64,000 bases of DNA, taken from positions 6,204,529-6,268,528 of the forward strand of contig OZ038451.1 of NCBI GenBank assembly GCA_964036195.1, given 5' to 3'. Source of the stretch: Sphaerolaimus hirsutus. Lineage: Eukaryota > Nematoda > Chromadorea > Monhysterida > Sphaerolaimidae. The notes beneath the pieces are model-generated. The model saw nothing but the letters and a program-made list of their open reading frames with translations. It was not told the DNA's origin and did no database searches. This document shows, piece after piece, positions 23,846-36,119 of the stretch (its first letter is position 1; every line of letters begins with the position of its first letter). The position numbers and the translations under genes were made by a program.

Positions 23846-25171
23846 TAGTGATGGAAAAAGCGCCAGGATGTTGCCGCCAAGCGGCAAAAGCGCCATGGCG
23901 CTTTTCCGGACCACAGCGCCAAGCGCCAATGGCGCCAGGGCGTGTTAGCGCCAAGCGCCAAAAGCGCCATGGCGCTTTTCTAAACCACGGCGCCAAGCGC
24001 CAATGGCGCCAGCGCCAAAATGAATTCGCTTCATAAGATGCACACACAATGCTTAGTGTCATATAAATATTTGTAATTATCGCTTTGTGTAAGCTATATC
24101 AGTTGCGAAACCACTAACAATATTCTCATTGTAACCAAAAAGCATTCCTATTGAACGTTTTAAAAACCTTTGATGTTCATGCTAGTGTGTAGGGATAACC
24201 CACCCATCCCATACTGAACCCCTGTCCCACACACTTCTGAAGTACGAAACACTCACAATGTACCGTATTACCTCGAATTATCCCCCCCCCCCTTGAATTA
24301 ACCCCCCCCCCCCCTCGAATTAACCCCCCCTCAAAATTGGCTGGGGAAATAATAGACCCCCCCTCGAAATACCCCCCCCCTTTGGAATGATGTACGTCAT
24401 GTATGTAATAAATACGTCATGTACGCAATGCACATGATGTATATTACTGTTAATTTGCATTGCAGCTACACATAGAGTAGTTTGTGTAGCTATCTACGTA
24501 TTTATGTCCAAATATATCCTGTTTGGACACATTTATTACCAATTTTGGGTACGCAAATGCCTACTATTTACTACGATCCTTACGAAAATTTCTGACGAAA
24601 TCATAAACCCCCCCCCCCTCGAATAAACCCCCCCTCGAATTACCCCCCCCCCTCAAATTTTGCTGGCGAAATAATAAACCGCCATGGGGTATTTCGAGGT
24701 AATACGGTATCCTTCCTTCCTTCTCTCACGAACTTTTTTAAGCACTCCATGCCCAAATTCACTTGAAATCACAAATGTTAGACAAAAGTCAATATGTGAT
24801 GAGTCAAAAAATGAATGGATTTTTTTTGGCAGAAATCACAACCTATAATGCTGTGCTGGGCCATTGGCTCCACAGCCGTTCTTTTGCTATATGTATAAGT
24901 AACATCACAAAGTACATACTATACTGCCACATGTCTGGCATAGATGTAAATTTAGAAAAACGCGAATTCTGTGCCTTTTTCACTGTCTGGTGTTGACGCT
25001 TTTTTGGCGCTTTTTTAAATGCCAGCGCCAGGCGCCAAAGGCGTCAGCGACGGATAGCGCCAAGCGCCAATAGCGCCACAGCATAATGGCGCCAAGCGCC
25101 AAAAGCGCCATGGCGCTTTTTGCTTTGGCGCTAGCACCAAGCGCCAGCGCCATGGCGCTTTTCCATCACTA
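23846..25171. mobile_element. hAT-like non-autonomous element with nested family A copy
   Basis: TAGTGATGGAAAAAGCGCC at left and its complement CTTTTCCATCACTA at right. Flanks gctatcac (23838-23845) and gctatgac (25172-25179) are an 8-bp duplication with one mismatch, and the other arm is empty here. Eight bases and TAGTG ends fit hAT. A family A element is nested at 24261-24709. Confidence 0.9.
24261..24709. mobile_element. TACCGTA element, family A, nested in hAT-like element
   Basis: TACCGTATTACCTCGAATTA to CGAGGTAATACGGTA, TA at both ends, so it is younger than its host element. Confidence 0.85.
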
Positions 25172-25534
25172 GCTATGACCAAAACTTATTGTTTGCTCAA
25201 AAAATCCCCCAGTCCTGAGATAAGGGGGGTCTATACAAAGGTGTTCATTTTGTATGCCTAATCTGGACATTGATTTTGAAGCTTAATAAGTTGGTCATTT
25301 ATGGGCTGTTTTGGATTGGTCAACACTTAAAATCACCAGGACAGCGTGCAGATTCAATTTTTGTGGTTGGATTAGTGATGTGTAAATTTCATATGCTGAT
25401 TTGATCCAGTTGAATGAAAATGCATGCAATTTCAGAACTCAATATCTCAGCCATTTCTCAACCGATTTTCACCAATAAACACTTAAAATGATCATAATCA
25501 CCTGGAGCTTCCATATTTATGTTCTGATTCTCAG

Positions 25535-26038
25535 CGGGCCAGGATCATTACGCACAGAAACCCGTTACGCACACGCGCCCGTAACGCACAGAATCAAAAC
25601 CCGCCATGCACAGACGCCCGTTACGCACACAACTGGGCCCTGTGCGTGGCGGGCTTCTGTGCGGTGCGGGTCCCCAGTCGGCCATCTGAGATCAGGATTT
25701 TCATGTGTGTTTAAGTAGCTGACACCTGAAATTCATCAACTGTTACAGCTGTTTTCTACATATTTTACATTCGCAATCGCGAGAGTCAAATATGTAGAAA
25801 ACAGATGTAACGGTTGGCAAAATTTTGGGTGTCAACTACTGCTACATAGGGAATAGAATAAAAGATAATGTGAAAAATCACACAAACTTTGTATGCACAG
25901 AAACTCGATACACACAGAAACTCGGCACGCACATGGCATCAGCTATGTGTGGGCCGAGTTTCTGTGCGTACCGAGTTAACTTCTGTGCGTAGCGGGCTTC
26001 TGTGCGTGCCGAGTTTCTGTGCGTACAGCTACAGGCTC
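25535..26038. mobile_element. 504-bp TIR element absent from the other arm
   Basis: Inserted between copies of ttctcag (25528-25534 and 26039-26045). The right arm reads straight through. Ends are imperfect inverted repeats around TACGCACAGAAACYCG. The interior is a near palindrome with TATGTAGAAAACAG arms. Confidence 0.8.
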
Positions 26039-26045
26039 TTCTCAG

Positions 26046-26414
26046 CTGCCATTCCTAGACCCTGTAAAAGACCCTGAAAAGTGTCAAAGACCCTGTAAAA
26101 TGTCATGTGTCATGTAAAATACCCTGTAAAGTGTCATGTGTAACCAAATCTTTTCTTGTCATATCCAAATCTTATGTTTTTGTATCCAAATCTTACCGTT
26201 TACATAAGATTTGGATACAAAAACATAAGATTGGGATACAAAAACATAAGATTTGGATACACATGGTACTTTACAGGGTCTCTTACATGACATTTGACAA
26301 TTAACTGGGTCTTTTACATGACACATGACGCTTTACAGGGTTTTACATGACACATGACATTTTACAGGGTCTTTGACACTTTACAGGGTCTTTTAAAGGG
26401 TCTGGGAGTGCCCC
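26046..26414 (+). mobile_element. Introner-family element outside recognised genes (left arm)
   Basis: CTGCCATTCCTAGACCCTG to GGGTCTGGGAGTGCCCC with CAG on both sides (26043-26045, 26415-26417). It lies in the giant element, not between recognised exons, and has lost the GT (CTGCC). Confidence 0.8.
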
Positions 26415-26756
26415 CAGCATGTGGTCTATGCCCATTTCTAGTTTACACACTATTTTTATTTTGCATATGTCCTGCAGAAACATTTTTTGATCTCCAAATG
26501 ATCAAGATTGTGATTTATGATGATCTGTGGTGCACAGCAATAATTATTTTGAATGGCTATGTAAGTGACAGATTATTCTTACAATTGTTTTTTACAATGG
26601 GGTATTTATTGTGGCATAAACTGTATTTTGCAATGGGACACATTGTAAATTGAAAAAGTTCACGTTGATGCGATTGAGTAGTCAATGTTCGATTAATCAA
26701 GTGGAGCATTTGATGTTTGCATGTGTTTTACTCTGCTCCAACATAATAGGCACATG

Positions 26757-26954
26757 TAGTGATGGAAAAGCGCCATGGCGCTTTTGGCGCCTGGCGCTAG
26801 CGCCAAAGCAAAAAGTGCCATGGCGCTTTTGGCACTTGGCGCTAAGATGCTCTGGTGCCATTGGCGCTTGGCGCCGGCACCTGAGCAAGCGCCATGGTGC
26901 TTTTGGCGCTTGGTGCCATTTTCTGGTGGTGCTATTGGCGCCTGGCGCCAGCAT
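26757..26954. mobile_element. hAT-like element shared by both arms (left copy)
   Basis: Starts TAGTGATGGAAAAGCGCC. GCGCCATGGCGC-rich; the far terminus is degraded at GGCGCCAGCATTT. Confidence 0.7.
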
Positions 26955-28260
26955 TTAAAATGGTGTGTTGACCGTAGTGGAATGGATGGATAGAGAATAC
27001 AGAGAAGTAACAATTAGGAGTAATTTGTCCATATTTATTTCATGCACTGTGTAATTTATCCGCACAAACTATTTCTATTCATGCACTATATTATTTTACC
27101 ACAACTAATCTTCAGTTTTTATACACTATATTATTTCTCGATGGAAAATATTTGAGTAAGAAAGTGCCTTATAAGTTATTGTAGGATTATTGAGAATATT
27201 CAGGTTAAAAGGTCAATTATGTTATAATTAGGTTTATGGATATAAAATTAGGCTCGTTCGACTCACCATAATTTTCTGGATATATTATATATATATATAT
27301 ACATTTGTATGGTTTACATGTAAAATGGAAGCATCAAACCTTGTTATAATATATTTTCTTTACTTTACTTTACATACCTTCTTTGAACGAGCGTCCTAAT
27401 AAAGAAATGGTGCCCTGCATATTTGACTAGCATATACTCTACATAGCCCTTGGCGTAGACATATTCAATTAACTTCGCAATACTCTATTCACATATATAT
27501 TTGACATGTTTTATATATGGAATCTCATGCCAATTTCAACTATGACATTCATTTACCTCGATTAAACCCCAATTTGCTCAACTATCAAATACACATTTTT
27601 AGGAAGTGATTATTTTACTTAATTCATATCCTGCTCTGCTTATATTTAGGAACAGTTTACAACACTATTTACAGTTTCCAACTCTATCAAATTAGTTTCC
27701 AAACTGCGTCAATGTTTTCTGACAAATTGGAATAGATTAGTAACTCGCCTGAGTTTGCCAACTTAGCGCCCCACAAGATAAATTGTTTCTTTCTCGCCCA
27801 ATTTGTACTCTGTATTTCTTTACCATACTTGTTTGAATGTGTACGCGTGCTGCATAAGCCAACAGTTTAGGCTAAATGTATCCTATTTGTGCATTGTATT
27901 TAGGAAATTATTGTAGCCAAGTTTTCTATACAAATTTCCGTGTTTCTGCAACTTTGGAAGCTTTTACTTCAGTCTTTTGACCCCAAGTTTGGAATAAATA
28001 AGTTAGCAATAGAAACTTCGACTAGGAAGCTTGCTAACTTTGCGCTTTTGTATTTCATGCTGCATCTGATCAACAATAAAGTACCTGAAACAACTTTGAA
28101 CACCTCTTTCAACACACAACAATGAAATAAACATAATTGGCTGCCGGCAAGTGAACGTTTGGCTACAAGGAAAATCCAACCACTCTAAAGACTGTCACTC
28201 AATACGGTCTTGGAGTTGCCGGAATTGGTGGCAGAGGTCGCTAACTTCAGTGGCTTCATC

Positions 28261-29849
28261 ACAAATGGGCCAAAAAAGCGCCAGCCATGATTATACAAAA
28301 TTCAATAATGCAGATAAATCAACAATCTAATTCATGAATTTTCAAGAAAACGGAATTAATTTTGCTGAATTATGGTATACTCAACATAATTTCATAAATA
28401 CCATATATAGGCGAGCAATTCCCCAGGAATGTTTTTTGTCACACGTTTCTAAGGGGGGGTGGCTATTCAAGGGGGAATACACCATATATGAAATATGAAA
28501 CACATCCAGGGGGCAATTCCAGGGAATGAAATCCCACATGGGACCGGTCCCTGGTGACAACAGAAATTCCCCGACGCAGTCCAAACATCCCTGGTGAGAA
28601 ATTTTTTTCATTAACAAATAATTTTGGTCCCTTATAAGTAAAACAAATTTTTGTGTGGCACTATGACCGAATGGACCATGTAAGGGACCAAAATTATTTG
28701 TTTATGAAAAAAATTTCTCACCAGGGATGTTTGGACTGCGTCTGGGACCTTTCTGTTCTCACCAGGGACCGGTCCCCAGTGGGATTTTGTTCACTATACA
28801 AAAATACAGTGATTGACAAAAATAAAAAAAATTTGAAAATAAGAACCGCTAACTGCTCTGAGCTGAAGTTTGGCATGCGTACTCAGTAAATGAAGGAGTA
28901 AACACATGCCAAAATTGAGACAAATCAAACAATTTCTATACACACTCCCAAAGAATATGCGTCAGCGCGTGTAACCATCTCGACCGGTCCCTTATAAGGG
29001 CTGCTGTAAATAGCCCCATAATACTGACCAAAGAATATATGACTAAAAAGAAAACAAACATAACATATTTTTTCCATGAATGTTTTCATAGACATCAATC
29101 AGAGGCGAGTTCTATCAGGGTATGGGTTTTTTTAGAGGGAGTGGGTATTTTTTCTTTTTTCTACACTCAGCTAACAGGGGGGAGTTAGAGAGGGAAACAA
29201 TGGAGTAAATACAGTACCTCTATCAATTTTTGCAAAGAGAGATGTAAGTTACAACTTCTTTGCACTGTCTCCAAGTACCACGCAGGAATTGTGCACAAAA
29301 AATCCAACCAAGGACTAATCAATCTCAATCACATCTTACTCAAGCAAGGAATTACTCAATGAGGCGAGATTTATTCAAGGGGTGTTATTCAAGGTTCAGT
29401 TTTTTGAAGGGGGTGGGGGTATTCAAAGTGGGAATTATCCAATGTGAACTATTTTATCTAAGCGATGGATCTATTCAAGGGGCATTATTCAAGGCCAACT
29501 TTATAGAGGAGTTATTTGAGGGAGGTTGTTCAATGTTCAGTTTTTCAAGTGGGGGTGGGGGTATTCAAAGTGGAATTTATTGAGGGCTCAATTGAGTAGC
29601 TGTTTCAATTTTGACAATGAAACATGTAGGTTAAAAGTTTTCTGCACTTTGTAAAAGTACCACGCAGAAACCATGTGTTTAGTGATGGAAAAAGCGCCAG
29701 GTTTTAAGCGCCAAGCGCCAAAAGTGCCATGGTGCTTTTCCTAACCATGGCACCAAGCACCAATGGAGCCAGAGCGTTTTAGTGCCAAGCGCCAAATGTG
29801 CCATGGTGCCATGTGCCAAGCGCCAATGGCGCCAGGAGGGTATGGCACT
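28261..29849. other. Spacer between the arms
   Basis: Holds a decayed third copy of the terminal sequence (about 28497-29016, ending GGCTGCTGTAAATAGCC), a GGGGTTATTCAAGG-type degenerate repeat (29100-29600) and a hAT-like element (29680-29843). Confidence 0.6.
29680..29843. mobile_element. hAT-like element in the spacer
   Basis: Starts TAGTGATGGAAAAAGCGCC; GCGCCAAGCGCC repeats follow. The right terminus abuts the arm and is incomplete. Confidence 0.6.
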
Positions 29850-31121
29850 GAAGCCACTGAAGTTAGCGACCTCTGCCACCGATTCCGGCAACTCCAAGAC
29901 CGTATTGAGTGACGGTCTTTAGAGTGGTTGGATTTTCCTTGTAGCCAAACGTTCACTTGCCGGCAGCCAATTATGTTTATTTCATTGTTGTGTGTTGAAA
30001 GAGGTGTTCAAAGTTGTTTCAGGTACTTTATTGTCGATCAGATGCAGCATGAAATACAAAAGTGCAAAGTTAGCAAGCTTCCTAGTCAAAGTTTCTATTG
30101 CTAACTTATTTATTCCAAACTCGGGGTCAAAAGACTGAAGTAAAAGCTTCCAAAGTTGCAGAAACACGGAAATTTGTATAGAAAACTTGGCTACAATAAT
30201 TTCCTAAATACAATGCACAAATAGGATACATTTAGCCTAAACTGTTGGCTTATGCAGCGCGCGTACACATTCAAACAAGTATGGTAAAGAAATACAGAGT
30301 ACAAATTGGGCGAGAAAGAAACAATTTATCTTGTGGGGTGCTAAGTTGGCAAACTCAGGCGAGTTACTAATCTATTCCAATTTGTCAGAAAACATTGACG
30401 CAGTTTGGAAACTAATTTGATAGAGTTGGAAACTGTAAATAGTGTTGTAAACTGTTCCTAAATATAAGCAGAGCAGGGTATGAATTAAGTATAATAATCA
30501 CTTCCTAAAAATGTGTATTTGATAGTTGAGCAAATTGGGGTTTAATCAAGGTAAATGAATGTCATAGTTGAAACATGTCAAATATATTATGTGAATAGAG
30601 TATTGCAAAGTTAATTGAATATGTCTACGCCAAGGGCTATGTAAAGTATATGCTAGTCAAATATGCAGGGCACCATTTCTCTATTAGGATGCTCGTTCAA
30701 AGAAGGTATGTAAAGTAAAGTAAAGAAAATATATTATAACAAGGTTTGATGCTTCCATTTTACACGTAAACCATACAAATGTATATATATAATATATCCA
30801 GAAAATTATGGTGAGTCGAATGAGCCTAATTTTATATTCATAAACCTAATTAGAACATAATTGACCTTTTAACCTGAATATTCTCAATAATCCTACAATA
30901 ACTTATAAGACAATTTCTTACTCAAATATTTTCCATGGAGAAATAACATCGTGTATGAAAACTGAAGATTAGTTGTGGTAAAATAATATAGTGCATGAAT
31001 AGAATAGTTTGTGCGGATAAATTATACAGTGCATGAAATAAATATGGACAAATTACTCCTAATTGTTACTTCTCTGTATTCTCTATCCATCCATTCCACT
31101 ACGGTCAACACACCATTTTAA

Positions 31122-31309
31122 ATGCTGGCGCCAGGCGCCAATAGCGCCACCAGAAAATGGCACAAGCGCCAAAAGCACTTTCTCAGACGCCGGCGCCAAG
31201 CGCCAATGGCGCCAGAGCATTTTAGTGCAAGTGCCAAAAGCGCCATGGCGCTTTTTGCTTTGGCGCTAGCGCCAGGCGCCAAAAGCGCCATGGCGCTTTT
31301 CCATCACTA
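31122..31309. mobile_element. hAT-like element shared by both arms (right copy)
   Basis: Mirror of 26757-26954, ending GCGCTTTTCCATCACTA. Confidence 0.7.
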
Positions 31310-31653
31310 CATGTGTCTATTATGTTGGAGCAGAGTAAAACACATGCAAACATCAAATGCTCCACTTGATTAATCGAACATTGACTACTCAATCGCATCA
31401 ATGTGAACTTTTTCAATTTACAAGTTTGTCCCATTGCAAAATACAGTTTATGCCACAATAAATACCCCATTGTAAAAAACAATTGTAAGAATAATCTGTC
31501 AACTTACATAGCCATTCAAAGTAATTATTGCTGTGCACCACAGATCATCATAAATCACAATCTCGATCATTTGGAGATCAAAAAATGTTTCTGCAGGCCA
31601 TATGCAAAATAATAATAGTGTGTAAACTAGAAATGGGCATAGACCACATGCTG

Positions 31654-32023
31654 GGGGCACTCCCAGACCCTTTAAAAGATCCTGTAAAGTGTCAAAGACC
31701 CTGTAAAATGTCATGTGTCATGTAAAACCCTGTAAAGCGTCATGTGTCCATGTAAAAGACCCAGTTAATTGTCAAATGTCATGTAAGAGACCCTGTAAAG
31801 TACCATGTGTATCCAAATCTTATGTTTTTGTATCCAAATCTTATGTTTTTGTATCCAAATTTTATGTAAACAGTAAGATTTGGATACAAAAACATAAGAT
31901 TTGGATATGATAAGAAAAGATTTGGATACACATGACACTTGACAGGGTATTTTACATGACACATGACATTTTACAGGGTCTTTGACACTTTTCAGGGTCT
32001 TTTACAGGGTCTAGGAATGGCAG
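31654..32023 (-). mobile_element. Introner-family element outside recognised genes (right arm)
   Basis: Mirror copy of 26046-26414, flanked by CTG on the plus strand. It was therefore inserted before the arms were duplicated. Confidence 0.8.
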
Positions 32024-33164
32024 CTGAGAATCAGAACATAAATATGGAAGCTCCAGATGATAATGATCATTTTAAGTGTTTATTGGTGAAAATCGGTTGA
32101 GAAATGGCTGAGATATTGAGTTCTGAAATTGCATGCATTCTCATTCAACTGGATCAAATCAGCATATGAAATTTACACATCACTAATCCAACCACAAAAA
32201 TTGAATCTGCACGCTGTCCTGGTGATTTTAAGTGTTGACCAATCCAAAACAGCCTATAAATGACCAACTTATTAAGCTTCAAAATCAATGTCCAGATTAG
32301 GCATACAAAAATGAACACCTTTGTAAGACCCCCCTTATCTCAGGACTGGGGGATTATTTGAGCAAACAATAATTTTTGGTCATACCCCAGACCCCAAACC
32401 CCAACATACTTTAATGACATCAAAATTGGCCAATGTACAACAGCATGTAAAAAGTCCCTGGACAGTGATTGCCGTTCGCTCTGGTCATAAAATCGTAACA
32501 CGTTAATATGTTAATATAAAATTAATTTATATAATATAAATTTTTGTGTGGTACTGGGGCCAAACGACCCCGGTCGGGGACCAAAATTTGTTGTATACCG
32601 AAAAAAAATTTTCTCACCGGGGTCGTTTGGCCCCGACCGGGGACAATAACCACAAAGCATCAAAAAGTGCCATAAATTTTTGTGTGGTACCGGGGCCAAA
32701 CGACCCCGGTCGGAGACCAAAATTTGTTGTATACTGAAAAAAAATTTTCTCACCGGGGTCGTTTGGCCCCGACCGGGGACATTTCGATATTGCCGGGGAC
32801 CGGACCCCGGCAAGATTACATGCACTATAGAAAAATACAGTGATTAAGAAAAATAATAGCGTTAAAAAAATAAGAACCGCTTATTGCCCTGAACTGAAAT
32901 TTTGCATGCGCGCTCACTACATGCAGGAGTACATGCATGCAAAAATTCAGACAAATCCAACAAAAAATTTGACACTCCCCCAAAGAACATACATCAGAGC
33001 AGGTAACCATCTTGCGAAAATTTTGTGCATGCTAATTTGGTGATAATTCACCTAATTAAGATGCAAATAACACATAGACACCAATTATCAACTTTGAAAA
33101 AATTTATTTTTTGCCGGGTCCCGGTCCCCGGCCGGGACCTGTGTAAATAGCCAAAACAATGGCG

Positions 33165-34130
33165 CGAAATACATATTTATCTACACAATGCAACACCTAC
33201 AATATTCCTCCAAATATTTGGGAGTTCTCTGAACACAATGAGCTGCCAAGCGACAACCTTCTACAGAATTTATCAAGATCGGTCCACTCAAACTTAATGA
33301 TTGTTTCAAACCAGTCACTTTTGATTTCATATCTCTTCTCAACCTGGAAAGTTGTCGAACGTTTTTAAAAAGTATTCGCAAATGTTAAATAAATACGTTG
33401 AGTAATAATCAGTATGAAGCAAAAGGTAAATGGGGTTTATACCTTATTAAAATTGACGGACATTTCACTATAGATACAATTCTGTGATGAAGCAGTACAA
33501 TGAAATGTGCACACTGCACATAATCTTTACAAAAGTTGGCAGTGAGCCAATAAACCGCACATATTTCTGTGTGCAGTCGACGCTTGTGCCACAGTGCCTC
33601 CGCCCACACGCGCCTGCTTAAAGCTTTCTAAACCGCAGGCTAAAACGCTCACCTGCGTGATTTTTGTATACTCGGCGGACCACAAAGTATGTGCCCAAAA
33701 TTATTTATGTCTTGGTCGATAACGCGCGAGCTGGATGCATGTATGCACTTTCACAAAAAAAATTAAAAAAGGCGTACAAACGAGGAATGTTTTTTCCCGT
33801 CATGTTTTTTTTCTGGAATTATTTTTATTTTATTAATGATGACGTCATGATGGTTTGTTTTCTTCACAAAAAAATGCATAGCATGCGGGCGCGTGTGAGC
33901 CTGACCGTGTGAGCAAATTGAGCGCGTGCGAGCCTGACCGAAAATGCGGTTTTCCGCATGTCGCTAGTGTGCGAATGAAAATTATGGGCGGAGCCTATGC
34001 GGAGCGGACCGATGCACATCAAAATATGTGCGTTCCCTGTAAATTGTTCTGACATCAAAAGTAGAACTGAATAAAATAAACTGCCGTCCAAACGGAATAC
34101 GCCCATCCAAAATTTGAATTTAGACGAAAG
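33165..34130. other. No recognised feature
   Basis: Unique-looking AT-rich sequence with AAATTATTTTTATT and GCGCGTGTGAGC patches. Short frames only, no family match. Confidence 0.4.
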
Positions 34131-34136
34131 TAACTG

Positions 34137-35808
34137 CGTTCGGATCAAGTCCGGCAGTCACTTTTTGAACGGACTTGTGACGCTATAACTTACGCTATGG
34201 GGGGAGTTAAGAGCTGAAATTTGGGGGGAATATAGCCGACATCCCCCCCCCCTACTAGACACCAACGCAGATGCGACGGCGACCCGTTTTAGTGTGGGTC
34301 GCCGCATATGCAAAAAAAATTGCGCGGTTTTCGCTGTCCGGATCAAGTCCGGCACCCACTGGATCTTCACCAGTTTGGGTGCCGTAACTCCAGATAAACA
34401 AACAGGATGAGCCTGAAACTTGGGGGGGATTCACTGCAACATCCACCGCTTACTGTACACAGGATGGCAAGCGCCACTGACACACAATAAGTGCCGCTTG
34501 CCCGGTATCTTGGGTTTTTTACAGACACACTGTCCGCACCCGAAAACATTTTTCAGAAAGAGTCAAGTGACCCCTGAGTTAAATCAGCGACTAGAGTTAA
34601 TTCTACTCTTCTTGACGCGCCCTGAAGCAACCAAGTCCAGCGTCACTGAATGGTTCCCACCTGCACAATTGATGGATGGGTATTTGAATTTACAGTAGAT
34701 ATGATAATGTAAAATTTAAAAACCATACTGTTATCATGATATTTACAGTAGAGTTTTTTTGTATGTTTTACGATTCTGCAGTACCATAAATACCATGCTG
34801 TAGAATGCAGCAAAATTTCCTGTCCAGTGCTGATCAACAGAACTTCTGACCTCCCTTGAGTTGCATACTTAAAATACGCTTAAAATTGATTTTTTTGTTA
34901 GACACTTTAAAAGTTGGTTTAGGATGCCCTCTTGGGGTTAGTTTAAGGTATAAAGTTGTGTAAAAGACCTTACTCCAAAAATGTCATGCTAAAGAATTTT
35001 AATGGGGGTCAATGTGAGGACATCACCTATGACATCATTGCAGTAGAGATTTGTACCACAATGATGTCATAGGTGACATCATCACATTGACCCCCATTAA
35101 AATTCTTTAGCAGAGCAATTTTGGGGTAAGGTCTTTTATGCAACTTTATACCTTAACCTACCCCCAAGAGGGCATCCTAAACCAACTTTTTAAGTGTCTA
35201 ACAAAAAATCGATTTTAAGTGTATTTTTAGTATGCAACTCAAGGGATGTCATAAGTTCACACTAGACACAAAATTTTGCCGCATTGTACAGTATGGTATG
35301 GTACTGTAGGATTGTAAAACTTCAAAAAACGTACAGTTTACTGTAAATATTGTGTAAACTCACCATGTTTCTTACATGAAAATACAGGGGTGCCAATCAG
35401 TCTGGATGCAGACAGTGCGTCTGTAAAAAACGCATGATACCGGGCGAGCGGCACTTATTGTGTGTCAGTGGCGCTTGCAATCCTGTGCATACTAAGCGGT
35501 GATTGTTGCAGTAAATCCCCCCAAGTTTCAGACTCATCCTGTTCGTTTATCTGGAGTTACGGCACCCAAAGTGGTGAAGAACCAGTGGGTGCCGGACTTG
35601 ATCCGGACAGCGAAAACCGCACAATTTTCTTGCATATACGGCGACCCACACTAAAACGGGTCGCCGTCGCATCTGCATTGGTATATAGTAGGGGGGGAAT
35701 GTCGGCTATATTCCCCCCAAATTTCAGCGCTTAACTCCCCCCATAGCGTGAGTTACAGCGTCAGAAGTCCGTTCAAAAAGTGACTGCCGGACTTGATCCG
35801 AACGCAGT
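34137..35808. mobile_element. 1.67-kb palindrome with nested second palindrome
   Basis: Ends CTGCGTTCGGATCAAGTCCG and its complement. Outer arms 34137-34560 and 35390-35808 share CGGCACCCACTGG and GGGTCGCCGC blocks. Inner arms 34850-35060 and 35050-35260 share ATGACATCATTG and GAGGGCATCCTAAACCAACT. No long frame. Confidence 0.8.
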
Positions 35809-35864
35809 TTAATTATACCTAAATGAAACAAAATTGTATCGCAAAAACTCTGTCGAGTGTATTT

Positions 35865-36119
35865 TTACTTCTCTAACCTGGCAGACAGCCAAACCTTTTG
35901 CCCCAATTTTTTTTCCGCGTCGATCAGCACCGACATGTGCACGTAGTTGAGCTCCATGAACGCTTGCGACTGGAGTATTTTCAGCGATTCATTTTTCAAA
36001 TTCCTCAAGCCATGCCGCACCATGTTGCTTATGCTCGAACTGGATATGTTTTGCAAGACGATTGAGTGTGAAGTTGAGTTGAGGCACTGTAATTGTGGTC
36101 GGAGCACTTGCAAAGATGC
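35865..36119 (-). CDS. DUF229 gene exon 12 (C-terminus)
   Basis: Acceptor CCACAG, phase 0. SLQVLRPQLQCLNSTSHSIV through LSARLEK and stop TAA. Assigned by phase and position; sequence similarity alone is weak here. Confidence 0.65.
   Translation of the reverse strand, partial: ASLQVLRPQLQCLNSTSHSIVLQNISSSSISNMVRHGLRNLKNESLKILQSQAFMELNYVHMSVLIDAEKKLGQKVWLSARLEK

Larger units (their letters stand above)
23077..28260. repeat. Left arm of the 10.1-kb element
   Basis: Contains CCCCGGTCGGGGCCAAACG blocks (23440-23670), a 1326-bp hAT-like insertion, a 504-bp insertion, an introner, a second hAT-like element, then about 1.3 kb of AT-rich sequence. It includes a 61-codon frame at 27940-28125 that the other arm shares with at least three residue changes. 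I do not call it a gene. Confidence 0.8.
23077..33152. mobile_element. 10.1-kb inverted-repeat element with 9-bp target duplication
   Basis: Both ends are GGCTATTTACACAGGTCCCG (mirrored), flanked by identical 9-bp direct repeats aaaacaatg at 23068-23076 and 33153-33161. The left arm (to about 28260) and right arm (from about 29850) align over about 3.3 kb of shared sequence at high identity. The left is longer because of younger insertions. A 9-bp duplication fits Mutator-like or Merlin superfamilies. No transposase frame is visible, so it is non-autonomous. Confidence 0.85.
29850..33152. repeat. Right arm of the 10.1-kb element
   Basis: Mirror of the left arm in the same order. It lacks the 1326-bp and 504-bp insertions, giving clean empty sites near 32385 and 32026. 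Confidence 0.8.

Noticed and set aside
25535-26038. Regular GTGCGTNNCGGG repeats that could suggest a CRISPR-like array
   Set aside because: Repeat spacing is irregular, the block is palindromic, and it is a transposon with target duplication in a eukaryotic genome.
27940-30167. A 61-codon frame present in both arms (27940-28125 plus, 29982-30167 minus)
   Set aside because: It is shared only because the arms are duplicates. There is no splice context or family, and the changes alter residues.
23749-31482. Frames containing APWRFWRLALAP-like peptides
   Set aside because: They are translations of GCGCCATGGCGC-type hAT-like element sequence in many frames and positions.
33159-33368. Open frame just outside the giant element
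   Set aside because: It begins at the target duplication, has no family match, and has no splice support.
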